A stretch of DNA of 64,000 nucleotides, from assembly GCF_017114995.1 (NCBI RefSeq), contig NZ_JABXKL010000019.1:62001-126000 (forward strand), given 5' to 3'. The translations under genes were made by a program, and so were the position numbers. Numbering within the stretch: the stretch's first letter is position 1; the number at the start of each line of letters is the position of its first letter. This document shows, piece by piece, positions 17,312 through 27,701 of this stretch. Below the pieces are notes generated by a model that worked only from the letters and a program-made list of their open reading frames with translations, had not been told where the DNA came from and did not search any database. This DNA is from Nostoc sp. NMS9. GTDB lineage: Bacteria > Cyanobacteriota > Cyanobacteriia > Cyanobacteriales > Nostocaceae.

Positions 17312-18193
17312 GTAGGCCAGGGCAAAGCGTTCAATTCCAGCTAAATCAGAATGAATTTGAATCTTACAATAGCTACCTTGATTTTGTAAAAGTTCTCGCA
17401 CTGCATCCGCCTGTCCTGTCATCATCTCAATCAGCCACACCCCACCCGATCGCAAATAACTAGGGGAGATTTCGATCAAATGGCGAATGCTATCTAAGCC
17501 ATCAGCGCCACCATCCAAAGCTAGATGTGGTTCGTGGTTAACGACTTCTGGTTGCAAAGTAGGTAAGGTGCTGGTGGGTATGTAAGGAGGGTTCGACACC
17601 ATACCACAGAACTGACCTTTTAAGAATGTCAGTGGCTCCCACCAGGAACCTTGATAAAATTGAATCCGGTCAGCAAGACCCAAATTATCAGCGTTGGATC
17701 GAGCGATCGCCAGAGCTTCTAAACTGTAATCAACTGCATGAATAGTTGCTTTTGGCAAGACATCTGCTAATCCCAGTGCGATCGCACCACTCCCAGTACC
17801 CAAATCTGCCCAGTGTCCTGAAGGATTGCTAGCAGATGCTTCAGCTAAATCGATTAAACACTCTGTCTCTGGTCTAGGAATCAAAACCGCACTCGACACC
17901 GCAATTTTAAACTGACGCCAAGGTGTAACTCCCGCAATATACTGCACTGGTAAGCGGTCATTTAATCGCCTCTGCCACAACTGTTCTAACTCTTCTAGCG
18001 GCAATTGCAGTTGAATTTGCGGCCAGTTTTTAAAAGACTCCAAACGCAGTGCCAAGCGGTCTAATCCAGCAACTTCGAGGAGCAGCCAATCTACCTCAAT
18101 TGATGGGACATCAGTGGCGCCTGCTGCTTCGAGAGCTGCATTCCGCCACTGCCAAAGTTGTAAACCAGAGACTATCAGATGTTTCTCCCCCAT
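17303..18193 (-). CDS. prmC: Release factor glutamine methyltransferase
   Basis: A 296-aa S-adenosylmethionine-dependent methyltransferase that modifies the Gln of the GGQ motif in RF1 and RF2. The N-terminal helical domain (LEELWQRRLNDRLPVQYIAG) is followed by the family signature VLIPRPETECLI, motif I DLGTGSGAIALGL, and the catalytic NPPY in MVSNPPYIP with EPHLALDGGADGL after it. Length is normal. It begins at an ATG. Release factor 3 is also encoded in this window at 6010-7638, but far away. Confidence 0.96.
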   Translation of the reverse strand: MGEKHLIVSGLQLWQWRNAALEAAGATDVPSIEVDWLLLEVAGLDRLALRLESFKNWPQIQLQLPLEELEQLWQRRLNDRLPVQYIAGVTPWRQFKIAVSSAVLIPRPETECLIDLAEASASNPSGHWADLGTGSGAIALGLADVLPKATIHAVDYSLEALAIARSNADNLGLADRIQFYQGSWWEPLTFLKGQFCGMVSNPPYIPTSTLPTLQPEVVNHEPHLALDGGADGLDSIRHLIEISPSYLRSGGVWLIEMMTGQADAVRELLQNQGSYCKIQIHSDLAGIERFALAYKS

Positions 18194-18218
18194 ACCTCAA
18201 CCTTGGAGCGCATATCCG

Positions 18219-19037
18219 TTATTTTTTCGGAGCGGGGGCAGCAGCTGGCTTGGCAGCGGGTGATTGATTTGGCGCCAGGGAGCGAATAAAATTGATCGAC
18301 TCCCGTGATGGATACAGAACAATTTTATTGATACTAGGATCGCTGCTGCTATTGAGAGCTTCCATAACACCGTACAAATCCACCACCTGAATTTCAGTAT
18401 TGGCTGCTTCCTTTGGCACGGCTTTTTTGAATTCCTCTAACAGAGCCACTGCTTGTTCTTTCTCAAAAAAGAAAGGGATGTATCGTTCATTACCTTTGGC
18501 AAGGGGAATAGTCAGATAGCTATTATCTTTCTTAAATTTCGGTACAAATAAGGGAATACCATTGAATTGCTCTACCTTTTTACCATTTTGATTGAGCATA
18601 CTTGTTGCCGAGGCTACTTGCTGTTGCGTCGGGACTAAAGTATAAATCACAGAATCTGATTTCTTTTTGCTTTCTTGGACTATTTTATAGTAGTCTGCCA
18701 AGGACAAAGGTCTAACCTGTAGGGTGCCTGCCAATTGGGGATTTTCTTTTTTGAGCCGATTGTCAAGGAATTTTTGAGCATCTTGCTTGCTAATAAAAAA
18801 TCCCACTTGTGAGACCGGCTTGGATGCGTTGTTTCTCGAAAGAACTACGAATTCGCCTTTAGGATTGGTGAGCGTGAATACAGGTACTTCTTGGAGCTTT
18901 TTCACGACCTGATCTTGTGGCAAGGCGATCGCCTCTAGATTGCCCATTCCTGGTATATTGCCTATTCCTGAAAGCCCTGTTAAAAATACACTACCAGCTA
19001 TACCCAATGTTGCGCCTAAGCGAATAAATGATTTCAT
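18219..19037 (-). CDS. Tic22-like exported protein
   Basis: A 272-aa protein from the ATG at 19037, chosen because GAGGAG lies 5 bases upstream and a typical signal peptide follows (MKSFIRLGATLGIAGSVFLTG). The mature part has two Tic22-like halves: KLQEVPVFTLTNPKGEFVVLSRN with VSQVGFFISKQDAQKFLDNR, and later NGIPLFVPKFKKDN with RYIPFFFEKEQAVALLEEF. Cyanobacterial Tic22 is a periplasmic or thylakoid-lumen chaperone-like protein tied to outer-membrane biogenesis. The Ala/Pro/Lys tail (SPAAKPAAAPAPKK) is low complexity. Stands alone. Confidence 0.88.
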   Translation of the reverse strand: MKSFIRLGATLGIAGSVFLTGLSGIGNIPGMGNLEAIALPQDQVVKKLQEVPVFTLTNPKGEFVVLSRNNASKPVSQVGFFISKQDAQKFLDNRLKKENPQLAGTLQVRPLSLADYYKIVQESKKKSDSVIYTLVPTQQQVASATSMLNQNGKKVEQFNGIPLFVPKFKKDNSYLTIPLAKGNERYIPFFFEKEQAVALLEEFKKAVPKEAANTEIQVVDLYGVMEALNSSSDPSINKIVLYPSRESINFIRSLAPNQSPAAKPAAAPAPKK

Positions 19038-19823
19038 GACTGCTCCTCGCATCAATAGTCCAATTAAATTAAACAAATGGTTGGATTTGCACAGCACCAA
19101 CTAGCTTTAGTTATATAGCAATTCATTTTAGTTGTGAAAAATTCATTGTGCGCGTTGAAGTTGAGTGTTAAGCATCAACGGTCAAAATCCAATGTTTCCT
19201 AACTATTTAGAGTTGCTGTAGTATCATTTTCACAAATTGGCTGTGCTAACGTTGTGTTTTTCTGGGTTTCGCTTCGCTATTGACCGCGAAATGCCGTAGA
19301 TGCTTATTATATGTCTTCTCAAACAGCAAAAAGTCTCTCCATCTCTCCAACCTTGGAGATGATAGATGCCATTTTATCGGCTTTTTCTAAAATTAGTTGA
19401 CGCTATTAGTTAATCAATCGTTCCATCTGTGATTGCTTTAATATCTTCTCAAATCTATACAAAGCTCAGTGTTAAACCAATTCGCAATTCGCAATTCGCA
19501 ATGACGCTCTCTTCGAGACGCTAAAAGCGTAGCTTGCTTCTCTGTAAGAGTACGCGGACTCGCTACCGCTACGCTAACGCAATTACGTTTTGTGACGGGG
19601 ATTTAGCTTAGGCATCAAAACGTGCTGCCCTTCTTAGGCAGGGGACTTAAACCCCCAAAGTTTGTTAAAAATCACCTTACTACATTAATGACGAAATTTG
19701 CCTGTTAGGTTTCAACACCAGAACAGCCTAATTGGTCTTCTCCGTAAAAATATCCAATTAAATTGCAGATGTTAGTAAATAAAACCTAGCTAACTGCCCT
19801 AACTGTTAACTATATTAATTGAA
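19038..19823. other. Gene-free region upstream of the Tic22-like gene
   Basis: No gene supported. It holds the upstream region of the Tic22-like gene, a GC-rich repeat at 19503-19580, short AATTCGC repeats near 19481, and a small hairpin CTGCC/GGCAG near 19629. Confidence 0.5.
19503..19580 (+). repeat. Dispersed 75-bp repeat, copy 1
   Basis: This sequence, centred on AGCTTGCTTCTCTGTAAGAG, is closely related to 63582-63651 and 63662-63720 at the other end of the window. It is GC-rich with internal complementarity and no coding capacity. Confidence 0.8.
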
Positions 19824-19897
19824 TCGGGATGACAGGATTTGAACCTGCGGCATCCTGCTCCCAAAGCAGGCGCGCTACCAAGCTGCGCTACATCCCG
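19824..19897 (-). tRNA. tRNA-Pro (anticodon TGG)
   Basis: A complete 74-base cloverleaf on the minus strand: acceptor stem CGGGATG pairs fully with CATCCCG, the D arm is GCGC/GCGC around AGCTTGGTA, the anticodon loop is TTTGGGA with TGG, and the T loop is TTCAAAT. The discriminator base is A and CCA is not encoded. Reads CCA and probably other proline codons. Confidence 0.97.
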
Positions 19898-20196
19898 TTA
19901 AGCTTATCCACTTTTTGGGTTTGGTTTTAGTTTCCCATCAAAGCGATCGCGCTTTCACAAAAGCGTTAAGCCAATCATATCACATAACACCGCTCATGCC
20001 TAATATATTTATATCTTCTGCAAATACTAGCTAGATTAGATATTTACACTGATAAAGGTTTGTCTGCCGACTTAGTTTTACAAGATATATTACTTGTTTG
20101 TTCGTCGGCTAAACCTTGTCAAACCAAATTAAATAATAGATTTGTACTACTATACCTGATTTTATTGCGCGAATCGGGTTTTATTTGGATTGAGCA

Positions 20197-21235
<1,039 letters not shown>

Positions 21236-21955
21236 ATGGCTTCTGGTTTAAAATCTTCGACACTGGAACTCCTAAAGCGCTTTAACCGAGCGTTTCCCCA
21301 GTTTTATGAGCAATTCGTCAGTAGTGAAATTCAACTGCAAAATTTGCGGCTAGCCTACCGTCTCTATAAAACTAGACGCGCTGTTATTGAGCTGAAACCG
21401 GAAGGTAGCAAAAGTGCCCTGCATTTTGCTTACCGCAACCAGTCTTTTCTCCTCAGCGATATTTTTGGTGTACTAGCAGCTTATGGGTTGACTATCCACG
21501 GTTTAAGTCTATACGGTCAAATCCGTCCGCCAATGTTAGTTTTTATCAAACTGTTGGTATCTCGTGGTAGTAAAGCCTTGACCGAGAAAACCGCAGAAAA
21601 TGTCTGTCGCGCCATTCGCGAGGCTTTAGGAGGTCGGTTTGAGGTAGAAGAGATGCTGGCAGTAGAATTTAATCTTGACACTGGCTTAGAGCAGGTACAA
21701 ACTGAGTTCTATGTCGATCCGGTCTTTCATCTCCCTGCTCTAGTGATTGAAGCTGATAATCAACCAGGATTATTCTACAAAGTGATGTACGCTATCTGGC
21801 AGGAAGACCTTTTGGTAGTCAATGCCAATTTACTGGTTTGGCGCGGACGTACACGGCTAATTCTCTACTTGTTAGGGCCCAATGAAAGTCTCATTCCTGA
21901 ATATCTGGGTCACAAAATTGCTGAAGGAGTGCGACAGAGGTTGCTGGGTAAATAA
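21236..21955 (+). CDS. ACT-domain protein of unknown function
   Basis: A 239-aa protein. The C-terminal third contains an ACT-like fold: LVIEADNQPGLFYKVMYAIWQEDLLVVNANLLVWRGRTRLILYLL. The middle (FLLSDIFGVLAAYGLTIHGLSLYGQIRPPMLVFIKLLV) could be a second, more divergent ACT-like unit, since it also shows a D-x-x-G-V-x-A pattern. ACT domains usually bind amino acids or other small ligands, but no enzyme domain is attached. It may be a regulatory protein; partner unknown. It resembles conserved hypothetical proteins in cyanobacteria. The ATG lies 35 bp after a dense repeat array. Confidence 0.72.
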   Translation: MASGLKSSTLELLKRFNRAFPQFYEQFVSSEIQLQNLRLAYRLYKTRRAVIELKPEGSKSALHFAYRNQSFLLSDIFGVLAAYGLTIHGLSLYGQIRPPMLVFIKLLVSRGSKALTEKTAENVCRAIREALGGRFEVEEMLAVEFNLDTGLEQVQTEFYVDPVFHLPALVIEADNQPGLFYKVMYAIWQEDLLVVNANLLVWRGRTRLILYLLGPNESLIPEYLGHKIAEGVRQRLLGK

Positions 21956-21958
21956 AAA

Positions 21959-22022
21959 AAGTGAGAAGTTATGAGTTATGAGTTATGAGTTAAAAATTCC
22001 TCACTCCTAACTTCTAACTCTT
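21959..22022. repeat. ATGAGTT / AACTCCTAACTT repeat block
   Basis: Tandem GAGTTATGAGTTATGAGT units are followed by the complementary CTCACTCCTAACTTCTAAC. It can form an imperfect hairpin between the ACT-domain gene and the following hydrolase gene, both on the plus strand. Confidence 0.75.
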
Positions 22023-22070
22023 TCCACTTTAGTATTTAGTCGCACCCATCCTTAAGGGTACGATACAAGT

Positions 22071-22988
22071 ATGGCAACTATCGAAATCTTGGGCGTTCCA
22101 CACGCATACGAGCTAACGGCTCCCACTTCCTGCCCCCATGCTTTAGTATTTATCCACGGTTGGCTCAATAGCCGTGGATATTGGCAACCTGTGATTTCCC
22201 GCCTTTCAGATGATTTGCAGTGCCTGTCTTATGATTTGCGGGGTTTTGGTGAATCCCAATCCCAGGTAAAAACCGATTTTAGTCGAGCGCAAACGTCTCT
22301 GAGCCTGACGCCCATCTCCAATAGTGGCGTTGGCTCATCTTTCGATTCTCTTTATACTCCTGCTGCGTATACTCACGATTTAGCAGCTCTCCTGAAACAG
22401 TTGAATATTAGAAGTGCTTGGCTAATTGGTCACTCATTAGGCGGGACGATCGCTCTTTGGGGAGCAGATCAAATGCCTGAGTGTGTTAAGGGAGTTATCT
22501 GTATCAACGCTGGCGGTGGTATTTACCTCAAAGAAGCCTTTGAGCAGTTTCGCTCGGCGGGTCAGAAATTTTTGCAAGTCCGCCCGCGCTGGCTGTCCCA
22601 AGTGCCTTTGATTGATTTACTGTTTACTAGAGCTAGTGTGGCTCGTCCTTTAGAGCGCTATTGGGCACGTCAGCGAGTAATAGATTTCGTTGTGGCTGAT
22701 CCAGAAGCGGCTCTGGGAACTCTGTTAGACTCCACAACTGAAGAAGAAATCAATCGTTTACCTGAGCTAGTATCCCAACTGAAGCAGCCAGTTTATTTTT
22801 TGGCTGGCGCCCAAGACAAGGTTATGGAACCCAAGTATGTGCGCCATTTAGCTAGCTTTCACAGACTTTTTCAATATTGTGGTGACAATGTTCTGGAAAT
22901 TCCTAATTGCGGACATCTGGCTATGTTAGAACAGCCGGATGCAGTGGCCGATCACATCCGGGCGATAGTCAATAATTATAGGGTATAG
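22071..22988 (+). CDS. Alpha/beta-fold hydrolase
   Basis: A 305-aa alpha/beta hydrolase. The oxyanion region is VFIHGWLNSRGYW, the nucleophile elbow is LIGHSLGGTIAL (Ser near residue 125), an acid occurs in LAGAQDKVMEP, and the catalytic His is in IPNCGHLAMLEQP, so the triad is complete, unlike the relative at 316-1230. An insertion of about 30 residues (TDFSRAQTSLSLTPISNSGVGSS) precedes the elbow and looks species-specific. Substrate unknown. Convergent with tsaD across a repeat block. Confidence 0.9.
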   Translation: MATIEILGVPHAYELTAPTSCPHALVFIHGWLNSRGYWQPVISRLSDDLQCLSYDLRGFGESQSQVKTDFSRAQTSLSLTPISNSGVGSSFDSLYTPAAYTHDLAALLKQLNIRSAWLIGHSLGGTIALWGADQMPECVKGVICINAGGGIYLKEAFEQFRSAGQKFLQVRPRWLSQVPLIDLLFTRASVARPLERYWARQRVIDFVVADPEAALGTLLDSTTEEEINRLPELVSQLKQPVYFLAGAQDKVMEPKYVRHLASFHRLFQYCGDNVLEIPNCGHLAMLEQPDAVADHIRAIVNNYRV

Positions 22989-23049
22989 GGCATTGGGCAT
23001 TGGGCATTGGGCATTGGTAGTTATAAATGACAAATGACAAATGACAAAT
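22986..23049. repeat. Heptamer repeats between convergent genes
   Basis: Four GGGCATT units are followed by four AATGACA units, filling the whole space between the hydrolase stop and the tsaD stop. The two runs are only weakly complementary. Confidence 0.9.
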
Positions 23050-23051
23050 GA

Positions 23052-24101
23052 CTACTCAACAGGTTGATACAACTTCATCACCTGAGTAAGCCCTAACCTA
23101 GACTCAACGCCTAGTGTGAGGGGGGATGTATGACCACGGGATAGATGGTCAGCGGCGGCACAGCCAATCATGGCGGCGTTATCGGTACAGAATTTTAAAG
23201 GTGGGAATAAGACGCGTAGGTTATGTTTAACGGCGGCGGCTTGGAGGTTTTTTCTCAACCCGCTGTTTGCAGCTACACCGCCACCAATGGCAATTGTATC
23301 TAGACCATAGTCAAGGGCACAGGCGATCGCTCTTTTGGTTAGCGATCGCGCTACCGTATCCTGAAAGCTAGCTGCTACGTCTGCCACTGGTACTTGTCCA
23401 CTATCTTTCTCTAACTGCTGCACTAAACGTAATACAGCCGTTTTTAACCCACTAAAACTCGCATCATAACGATGAAACCCCCCACCAGGTAGAGAAACTC
23501 TTCCTTCTGGTAAAGCGAAGGCTTGAGGATTGCCCTGTTGTGCCAACTTGTCAATCATTGGGCCACCGGGATAACCCAGCTTTAACAATCGTGCCACTTT
23601 ATCAAAGGCTTCACCTGCTGCATCATCACGGGTTTGTCCCAGGGTTTCATAATTACCACAATCTTTGACATAAATCAAGCTTGTATGTCCACCTGAAACC
23701 AGTAAGCTAAGAAAAGGGGGATTTAAAGTTGATTCGCTCAAGTAAGTTGCATAAATGTGACCTTCGAGGTGATGAACTCCTAAAAATGGCTTGTTGTGTA
23801 CCATCGCTAGAGTTTTGGCAGCAGTTAACCCCACCAACAGCGCTCCTACGAGTCCAGGGGCACAAGTCGCGGCAATTGCGTCAATTTTTCCCCAGTCTAG
23901 TTGGGCTTGCTCTAGGGCTTGTGCGATCGCAACATTTATCGTTTCCAGGTGCTGGCGAGACGCTACTTCTGGCACTACCCCGCCATACTGCTGATGAACT
24001 GGAATTTGTGAGGCTACGATACTGCTGCAAACTTTACGATTGTTAACAATTGCGACGGCTGTTTCATCACAACTGGTTTCTATTGCTAAAACGGTTGTCA
24101 T
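23052..24101 (-). CDS. tsaD: tRNA t6A threonylcarbamoyltransferase
   Basis: A 349-aa protein from the ATG at 24101, where the family start [19 protein letters not shown] is found; an upstream ATG at 24140 would add 13 unusual residues. TsaD transfers threonylcarbamoyl from the product of TsaC (16631-17239) to adenine 37 of tRNAs. ASKHA-fold landmarks: [16 protein letters not shown], the metal-binding [24 protein letters not shown] and the late [11 protein letters not shown]. Stands alone here; the TsaB and TsaE partners are not in the window. Confidence 0.96.
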   Translation of the reverse strand: MTTVLAIETSCDETAVAIVNNRKVCSSIVASQIPVHQQYGGVVPEVASRQHLETINVAIAQALEQAQLDWGKIDAIAATCAPGLVGALLVGLTAAKTLAMVHNKPFLGVHHLEGHIYATYLSESTLNPPFLSLLVSGGHTSLIYVKDCGNYETLGQTRDDAAGEAFDKVARLLKLGYPGGPMIDKLAQQGNPQAFALPEGRVSLPGGGFHRYDASFSGLKTAVLRLVQQLEKDSGQVPVADVAASFQDTVARSLTKRAIACALDYGLDTIAIGGGVAANSGLRKNLQAAAVKHNLRVLFPPLKFCTDNAAMIGCAAADHLSRGHTSPLTLGVESRLGLTQVMKLYQPVE

Positions 24102-24372
24102 TGAGGGTGCTGAGTACTGAGTTTTGAGTATTAGAGACAAAATCTTGCTTCTTTACTACCCTACAACAACAATTCTGATACTCAAGACTCGTTCTCACCA
24201 CTTAGCACTCGATAAAGACTTGGTTGAGAAGCTTTAACTTTTATTTACTTAAACTTTACTCGGTTCCCACCCAAGAGTATGATGACTTCCTAGTTATGCA
24301 AATAAACAACTGTACAAGCCGCTTCGTTTTGTACAAAGAACTTCTTGTTTTGTAATAAAAGGAAACAACTCT

Positions 24373-24867
24373 ATGCGACGATTGTTTGCTTTGATGTTAG
24401 CGATTAGTCTTTGGTTCAACTTTGCCCCCCCAGCACAAGCTTTAGGGGCTAATTTGACACCGTGCAAGGACAATCCCGCTTTTCAAGAGCTAGCAGCTAA
24501 TGCCCGTAACACCACTGCTGACCCCCAATCAGGGAAAAAGCGGTTTGAGCGTTATTCTCAGGAGCTGTGCGGCCCTGAAGGATACCCCCACTTGATTGTT
24601 GATGGTAGTCTAAATCATGCTGGTGACTTTTTGATCCCCAGCATTTTGTTTCTATATATTGCTGGTTGGATTGGTTGGGTAGGTCGTGCCTATCTGCAAG
24701 CAATTAAAAAGGAATCTGACACTGAACTAAAAGAAATCCAAATCGATCTTGGTTTGGCACTACCCATAATAGCGTCAGGCTTTACTTGGCCAGTAGCAGC
24801 AGTCCAAGAATTGCTCTCTGGAAAATTAGCAGCCAAGGATTCAGAAATCCCCATTTCTCCACGCTAA
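24373..24867 (+). CDS. psaF: Photosystem I reaction centre subunit III
   Basis: A 164-aa precursor. Residues 1-23 are a signal peptide ([22 protein letters not shown]) that sends the N-terminal domain to the thylakoid lumen. The mature protein has the conserved [14 protein letters not shown] with a second cysteine in [15 protein letters not shown], then a membrane helix ([23 protein letters not shown]). In cyanobacterial photosystem I PsaF lies at the trimer periphery. A ribosome site AAAGGAAAC precedes the ATG. psaJ follows after 39 bases in the same transcript. Confidence 0.97.
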   Translation: MRRLFALMLAISLWFNFAPPAQALGANLTPCKDNPAFQELAANARNTTADPQSGKKRFERYSQELCGPEGYPHLIVDGSLNHAGDFLIPSILFLYIAGWIGWVGRAYLQAIKKESDTELKEIQIDLGLALPIIASGFTWPVAAVQELLSGKLAAKDSEIPISPR

Positions 24868-24906
24868 ATCAGTTTAACTAATTCATTCGTTTTGGAGACT
24901 AAATTC

Positions 24907-25056
24907 ATGGCAGACAAAGGCGATCAATCAGCTTATTTGATTAAATTCATTTCCACAGCGCCCGTGGCCACTACGATATGGCTGTTCATCACAGCAGGTA
25001 TCTTGATTGAATTCAACCGCTTTTTCCCCGACCTACTTTTCCACCCACTACCATAA
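24907..25056 (+). CDS. psaJ: Photosystem I reaction centre subunit IX
   Basis: A 49-aa membrane protein (starts [19 protein letters not shown], ends [11 protein letters not shown]). One helix spans residues 18-36. PsaJ sits next to PsaF and binds chlorophyll and carotenoid; the pair psaF-psaJ is conserved in cyanobacteria. It lies 39 bases after psaF with a ribosome site TGGAGAC before the ATG. Confidence 0.97.
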   Translation: MADKGDQSAYLIKFISTAPVATTIWLFITAGILIEFNRFFPDLLFHPLP

Positions 25057-25332
25057 GTGTTAAATAGGATTTAGGACAGTTGAATCAATGTCTTGTTTTT
25101 TGCTTAATATTGTGTAGTTGATGTATTCAGCTTAGTTAGGCAGAATTATCAGCAAAAGAAGCAGCAAAAATAGTTTTTTGAAACTCGTGATACTGTTTAC
25201 AGATCGCGAGTTTCACAGCTTTAAAACTAGCTAAATTAATTTTTCTAAACTTCCTAAACAAAATGCTTCTTTAGCGACAATTATTATTAATATGAAAATG
25301 CCACCATTTTAATTTAGAGGCGAACATAAAAT

Positions 25333-25854
25333 ATGGCACAAGCAGTAGATGCATCAAAGAATCTTCCCAGCGATCCTAGAAATCGGGAAGTTGTTTTTCC
25401 CGCATTCGGCGATCCACAGCTAGGCAACCTAGAAACCCCAGTTAATTCTTCTCCCTTGATCAAGGGGTTCATTAATAATTTACCTGCCTATCGCCCAGGT
25501 CTGGCTCCTGCTAGACGCGGTTTAGAAGTTGGTATGGCTCATGGTTACTGGCTATTTGGCCCCTTTGCCAAATTGGGCCCACTGCGGGATACAAGTGATG
25601 CTAACTTAGCTGGGTTGCTATCAGCCATTGGCCTGGTTGTAGTTCTCACAGGCGCTCTGTCGCTGTATGCCAGTAGCAATCCACCCAAAGCACTTCCTAG
25701 TGTTACCGTACCCAAGCTTCCAGCAGATGCTTTTAACTCTAAAGAAAGCTGGAACAACTTCGCCAGTTCTTTCTTGATTGGTGGTATTGGTGGTGCAGTA
25801 GTTGCTTACTTTTTGACTAGTAATTTGGCACTAATTCAGGGTCTATTTGGTTAA
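25333..25854 (+). CDS. psaL: Photosystem I reaction centre subunit XI
   Basis: A 173-aa membrane protein. PsaL builds the core of the photosystem I trimer in cyanobacteria and influences oligomeric state; heterocyst-formers often make tetramers. Visible: the N-terminal stromal VVFPAFGDPQLGNLETPVNSS, the pigment-binding PAYRPGLAPARRGLEVGMAHGYWLFGPF and two or three helices including GLLSAIGLVVVLTGALSLY and the C-terminal GGIGGAVVAYFLTSN. It is separated from psaJ by 276 bp with no gene, so it probably has its own promoter. Gene order psaF-psaJ-psaL matches related cyanobacteria. Confidence 0.97.
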   Translation: MAQAVDASKNLPSDPRNREVVFPAFGDPQLGNLETPVNSSPLIKGFINNLPAYRPGLAPARRGLEVGMAHGYWLFGPFAKLGPLRDTSDANLAGLLSAIGLVVVLTGALSLYASSNPPKALPSVTVPKLPADAFNSKESWNNFASSFLIGGIGGAVVAYFLTSNLALIQGLFG

Positions 25855-25857
25855 TTA

Positions 25858-25920
25858 CTAGGAGTTAGAAGTTAGGAGTTAGGAGTTTAAATTCATAACT
25901 TCTAACTCTTAACTCCTAAC
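25858..25920. terminator. Repeat-derived bidirectional hairpin between psaL and gmk
   Basis: TTAGGAGT-type units (25858-25888) face complementary AACTTCTAACTC and AACTCCTAAC units directly before the gmk stop codon. The inverted arrangement between two convergent genes could terminate both transcripts. It is built from the same repeat as 11946, 32421 and 53742. Confidence 0.6.
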
Positions 25921-26520
25921 TTATTTAAACAAAACAGCTTCAATATCATTTAAAGCAGTTTCAAAATCGTCATTAACGATTTGAATATCAAATTCATCTG
26001 CGGCTTGAATTTCTTCTTGGGCGCAAAGCAGACGACGGGCGATCGCTTCTTCAGAATCTTGGGCACGAGAGCGTATTCGTTTCTCTAATTCATCAAAGGA
26101 AGGCGGTAAAATAAAAATGCTGAGGGCACTGGGGAAGGAAGCACGAATTTGTCTTGCCCCTTTTAGTTCAATTTCCAGCACCACCAAATTACCGGAATGA
26201 ATTTGGTTAAGTACAGCTTCACGGGGTGTGCCGTAATAGTTACCAGCAAATTCTGCCCATTCTAAAAATTCACCTTCAGCAACTAATTGCTCAAACTTAC
26301 TGCGGGTGATAAAGTAATAACTTTTGCCATCGATTTCCCCTGCACGGGGAGAACGAGTTGTCACGGATACGGAATAATAGAGTTCTGGATGACGCTGTAG
26401 GAGCGATCGCATTAAAGTGCCTTTACCGACCCCACTGGGGCCAGTTAAAACAATTAACCTGCCTAAATGTAAGCATTCTTCGGTAGTCGCACTATTCTGG
26501 ATGGGTAAAACTGGCATCAT
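25921..26520 (-). CDS. gmk: Guanylate kinase
   Basis: A 199-aa enzyme from the ATG at 26520 (a second ATG follows at once; a TTG at 26544 would add eight residues). It phosphorylates GMP to GDP. The P loop is [19 protein letters not shown]-binding residues lie in [19 protein letters not shown], then [14 protein letters not shown] and the lid [15 protein letters not shown]. The fold and length are normal. The upstream gene is remA-like, the same order found in Firmicutes. Confidence 0.96.
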   Translation of the reverse strand: MMPVLPIQNSATTEECLHLGRLIVLTGPSGVGKGTLMRSLLQRHPELYYSVSVTTRSPRAGEIDGKSYYFITRSKFEQLVAEGEFLEWAEFAGNYYGTPREAVLNQIHSGNLVVLEIELKGARQIRASFPSALSIFILPPSFDELEKRIRSRAQDSEEAIARRLLCAQEEIQAADEFDIQIVNDDFETALNDIEAVLFK

Positions 26521-26686
26521 CCCTTCAACCTGTGAATCAATCAATACATATTATTTATTAGTCTTGTGTTCCTGGTCTAGTCCACTAGTGACTAAAGAAT
26601 TTGTAGCAAGAGTGACAGAAAATTTGTCTAATTCACATGGTACTACGGATACAGTGCAAAGAGGAGTGGGAAAAACCCACTGCGAG

Positions 26687-26953
26687 TTAATTATCTACAG
26701 TTTGATGTTCGCGAGAAATCACAAAGCGATTCGCTACCGTTTCCGGCTGAATCGCTGACAGAATTACGTGGCTGGAATCGGTGATAATTACAGCTCTAGT
26801 GCGACGACCGTAAGTTGCATCAATCAGTTGACCTCTATCCCGTGCATCGGTAATAATCCGCTTAATCGGGGCAGACTCTGGACTGACAATGGCAACTACT
26901 CGGTTGGCAGACACGATGTTACCAAAGCCGATGTTGATTAACTGAATGTCCAT
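26687..26953 (-). CDS. RemA/DUF370 family protein
   Basis: An 88-aa protein from the ATG at 26953, where the family start [22 protein letters not shown] occurs; a longer frame would add 22 unlikely residues. Members bind DNA in an unusual ring form; RemA of Bacillus subtilis activates biofilm matrix genes. Conserved parts: [45 protein letters not shown]. It lies 166 bp before gmk, as in Firmicutes. What it regulates in cyanobacteria is not established here. Confidence 0.92.
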   Translation of the reverse strand: MDIQLINIGFGNIVSANRVVAIVSPESAPIKRIITDARDRGQLIDATYGRRTRAVIITDSSHVILSAIQPETVANRFVISREHQTVDN

Positions 26954-27209
26954 AAAAAAACTGACGCTAAACGCGGTTTGATAAAGCTTGAAATAAACTT
27001 CTTTCCATGTTATCGCCAAAAAACGGGAGTTACAACGCTTAAATTCAAGCCAATCTACGTTTTTAAATAATGTCTGCTTCTTTTAGCTATTTATTAGCTA
27101 TTTTTCCTAAAAATCTTCCTAAAGATACAGGCAAAATCATACTGATACGAGCTAGTTAGGTGATGTATTTTTATCTTTATGTAAAGGGACTAGTACCGCA
27201 AAACGGAAT

Positions 27210-27659
27210 TCAAAATTCAAATGGTGGTAAATAATCCACATCTAAAATTTGCTCAATGCTATAAGGACAAGTTTGCGGAAAACAATTCAATCTACTTTTC
27301 TTTTTTGCTTGTCGTAGCGCATCAATGTAGACTTCTTCAAGCACTGTGAGCAGATAGTTGTAGAGGTTTTTAGATTTAGTTAATTTCCTGAGTTCCACCC
27401 GAAAATTATCAATTTCCACTTCCCAATGATTTTTACATTCAGGGAGGCTCCAATGTTGATACAAAAGCAAATGTTTGAGAAGTTGGAGTAAATAACTTTC
27501 GAGCTTGTGCTTCTGTTCATTACCCAATCTTTCAACCTCTTCAATCAAATGATCCCAATCAAGATACTCTAAATCTCTTTCTTGCAATTGTTTCAATGTA
27601 GTTTCTAACCACAAGTGATAATCCTGTTTATAAAGAATTTGAGTGAGTATTTTAGACAT
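27210..27659 (-). CDS. DUF29 family protein
   Basis: A 149-aa helical protein with the DUF29 pattern: YKQDYHLWLETTLKQLQERDLEYLDWDHLIEEVERLGNEQKHKLESYLLQLLKHLL, then W-rich LPECKNHWEVEIDNFR and C-terminal CPYSIEQILDVDYLP. DUF29 genes are abundant and scattered in cyanobacteria; their role is not known. Begins at an ATG. Not obviously tied to its neighbours: the next minus-strand gene upstream (27702-28382) ends 42 bp before it, so a shared transcript is possible. Confidence 0.88.
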   Translation of the reverse strand: MSKILTQILYKQDYHLWLETTLKQLQERDLEYLDWDHLIEEVERLGNEQKHKLESYLLQLLKHLLLYQHWSLPECKNHWEVEIDNFRVELRKLTKSKNLYNYLLTVLEEVYIDALRQAKKKSRLNCFPQTCPYSIEQILDVDYLPPFEF

Positions 27660-27701
27660 TATTTAATATTCTCCTAATTTACGAAGATTGGGAATTAGGT
27701 T

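Noticed and set aside
19629..19650. Hairpin CTGCCCTTCTTAGGCAGGGG as an insertion-sequence end
   Set aside because: Short stem and no element beside it; too weak to list as a feature.
24240..24270. HLR1-like (RpaB) direct repeats upstream of psaF
   Set aside because: The two TTTACT units are 11 bp apart instead of the expected 10 and match the consensus poorly.
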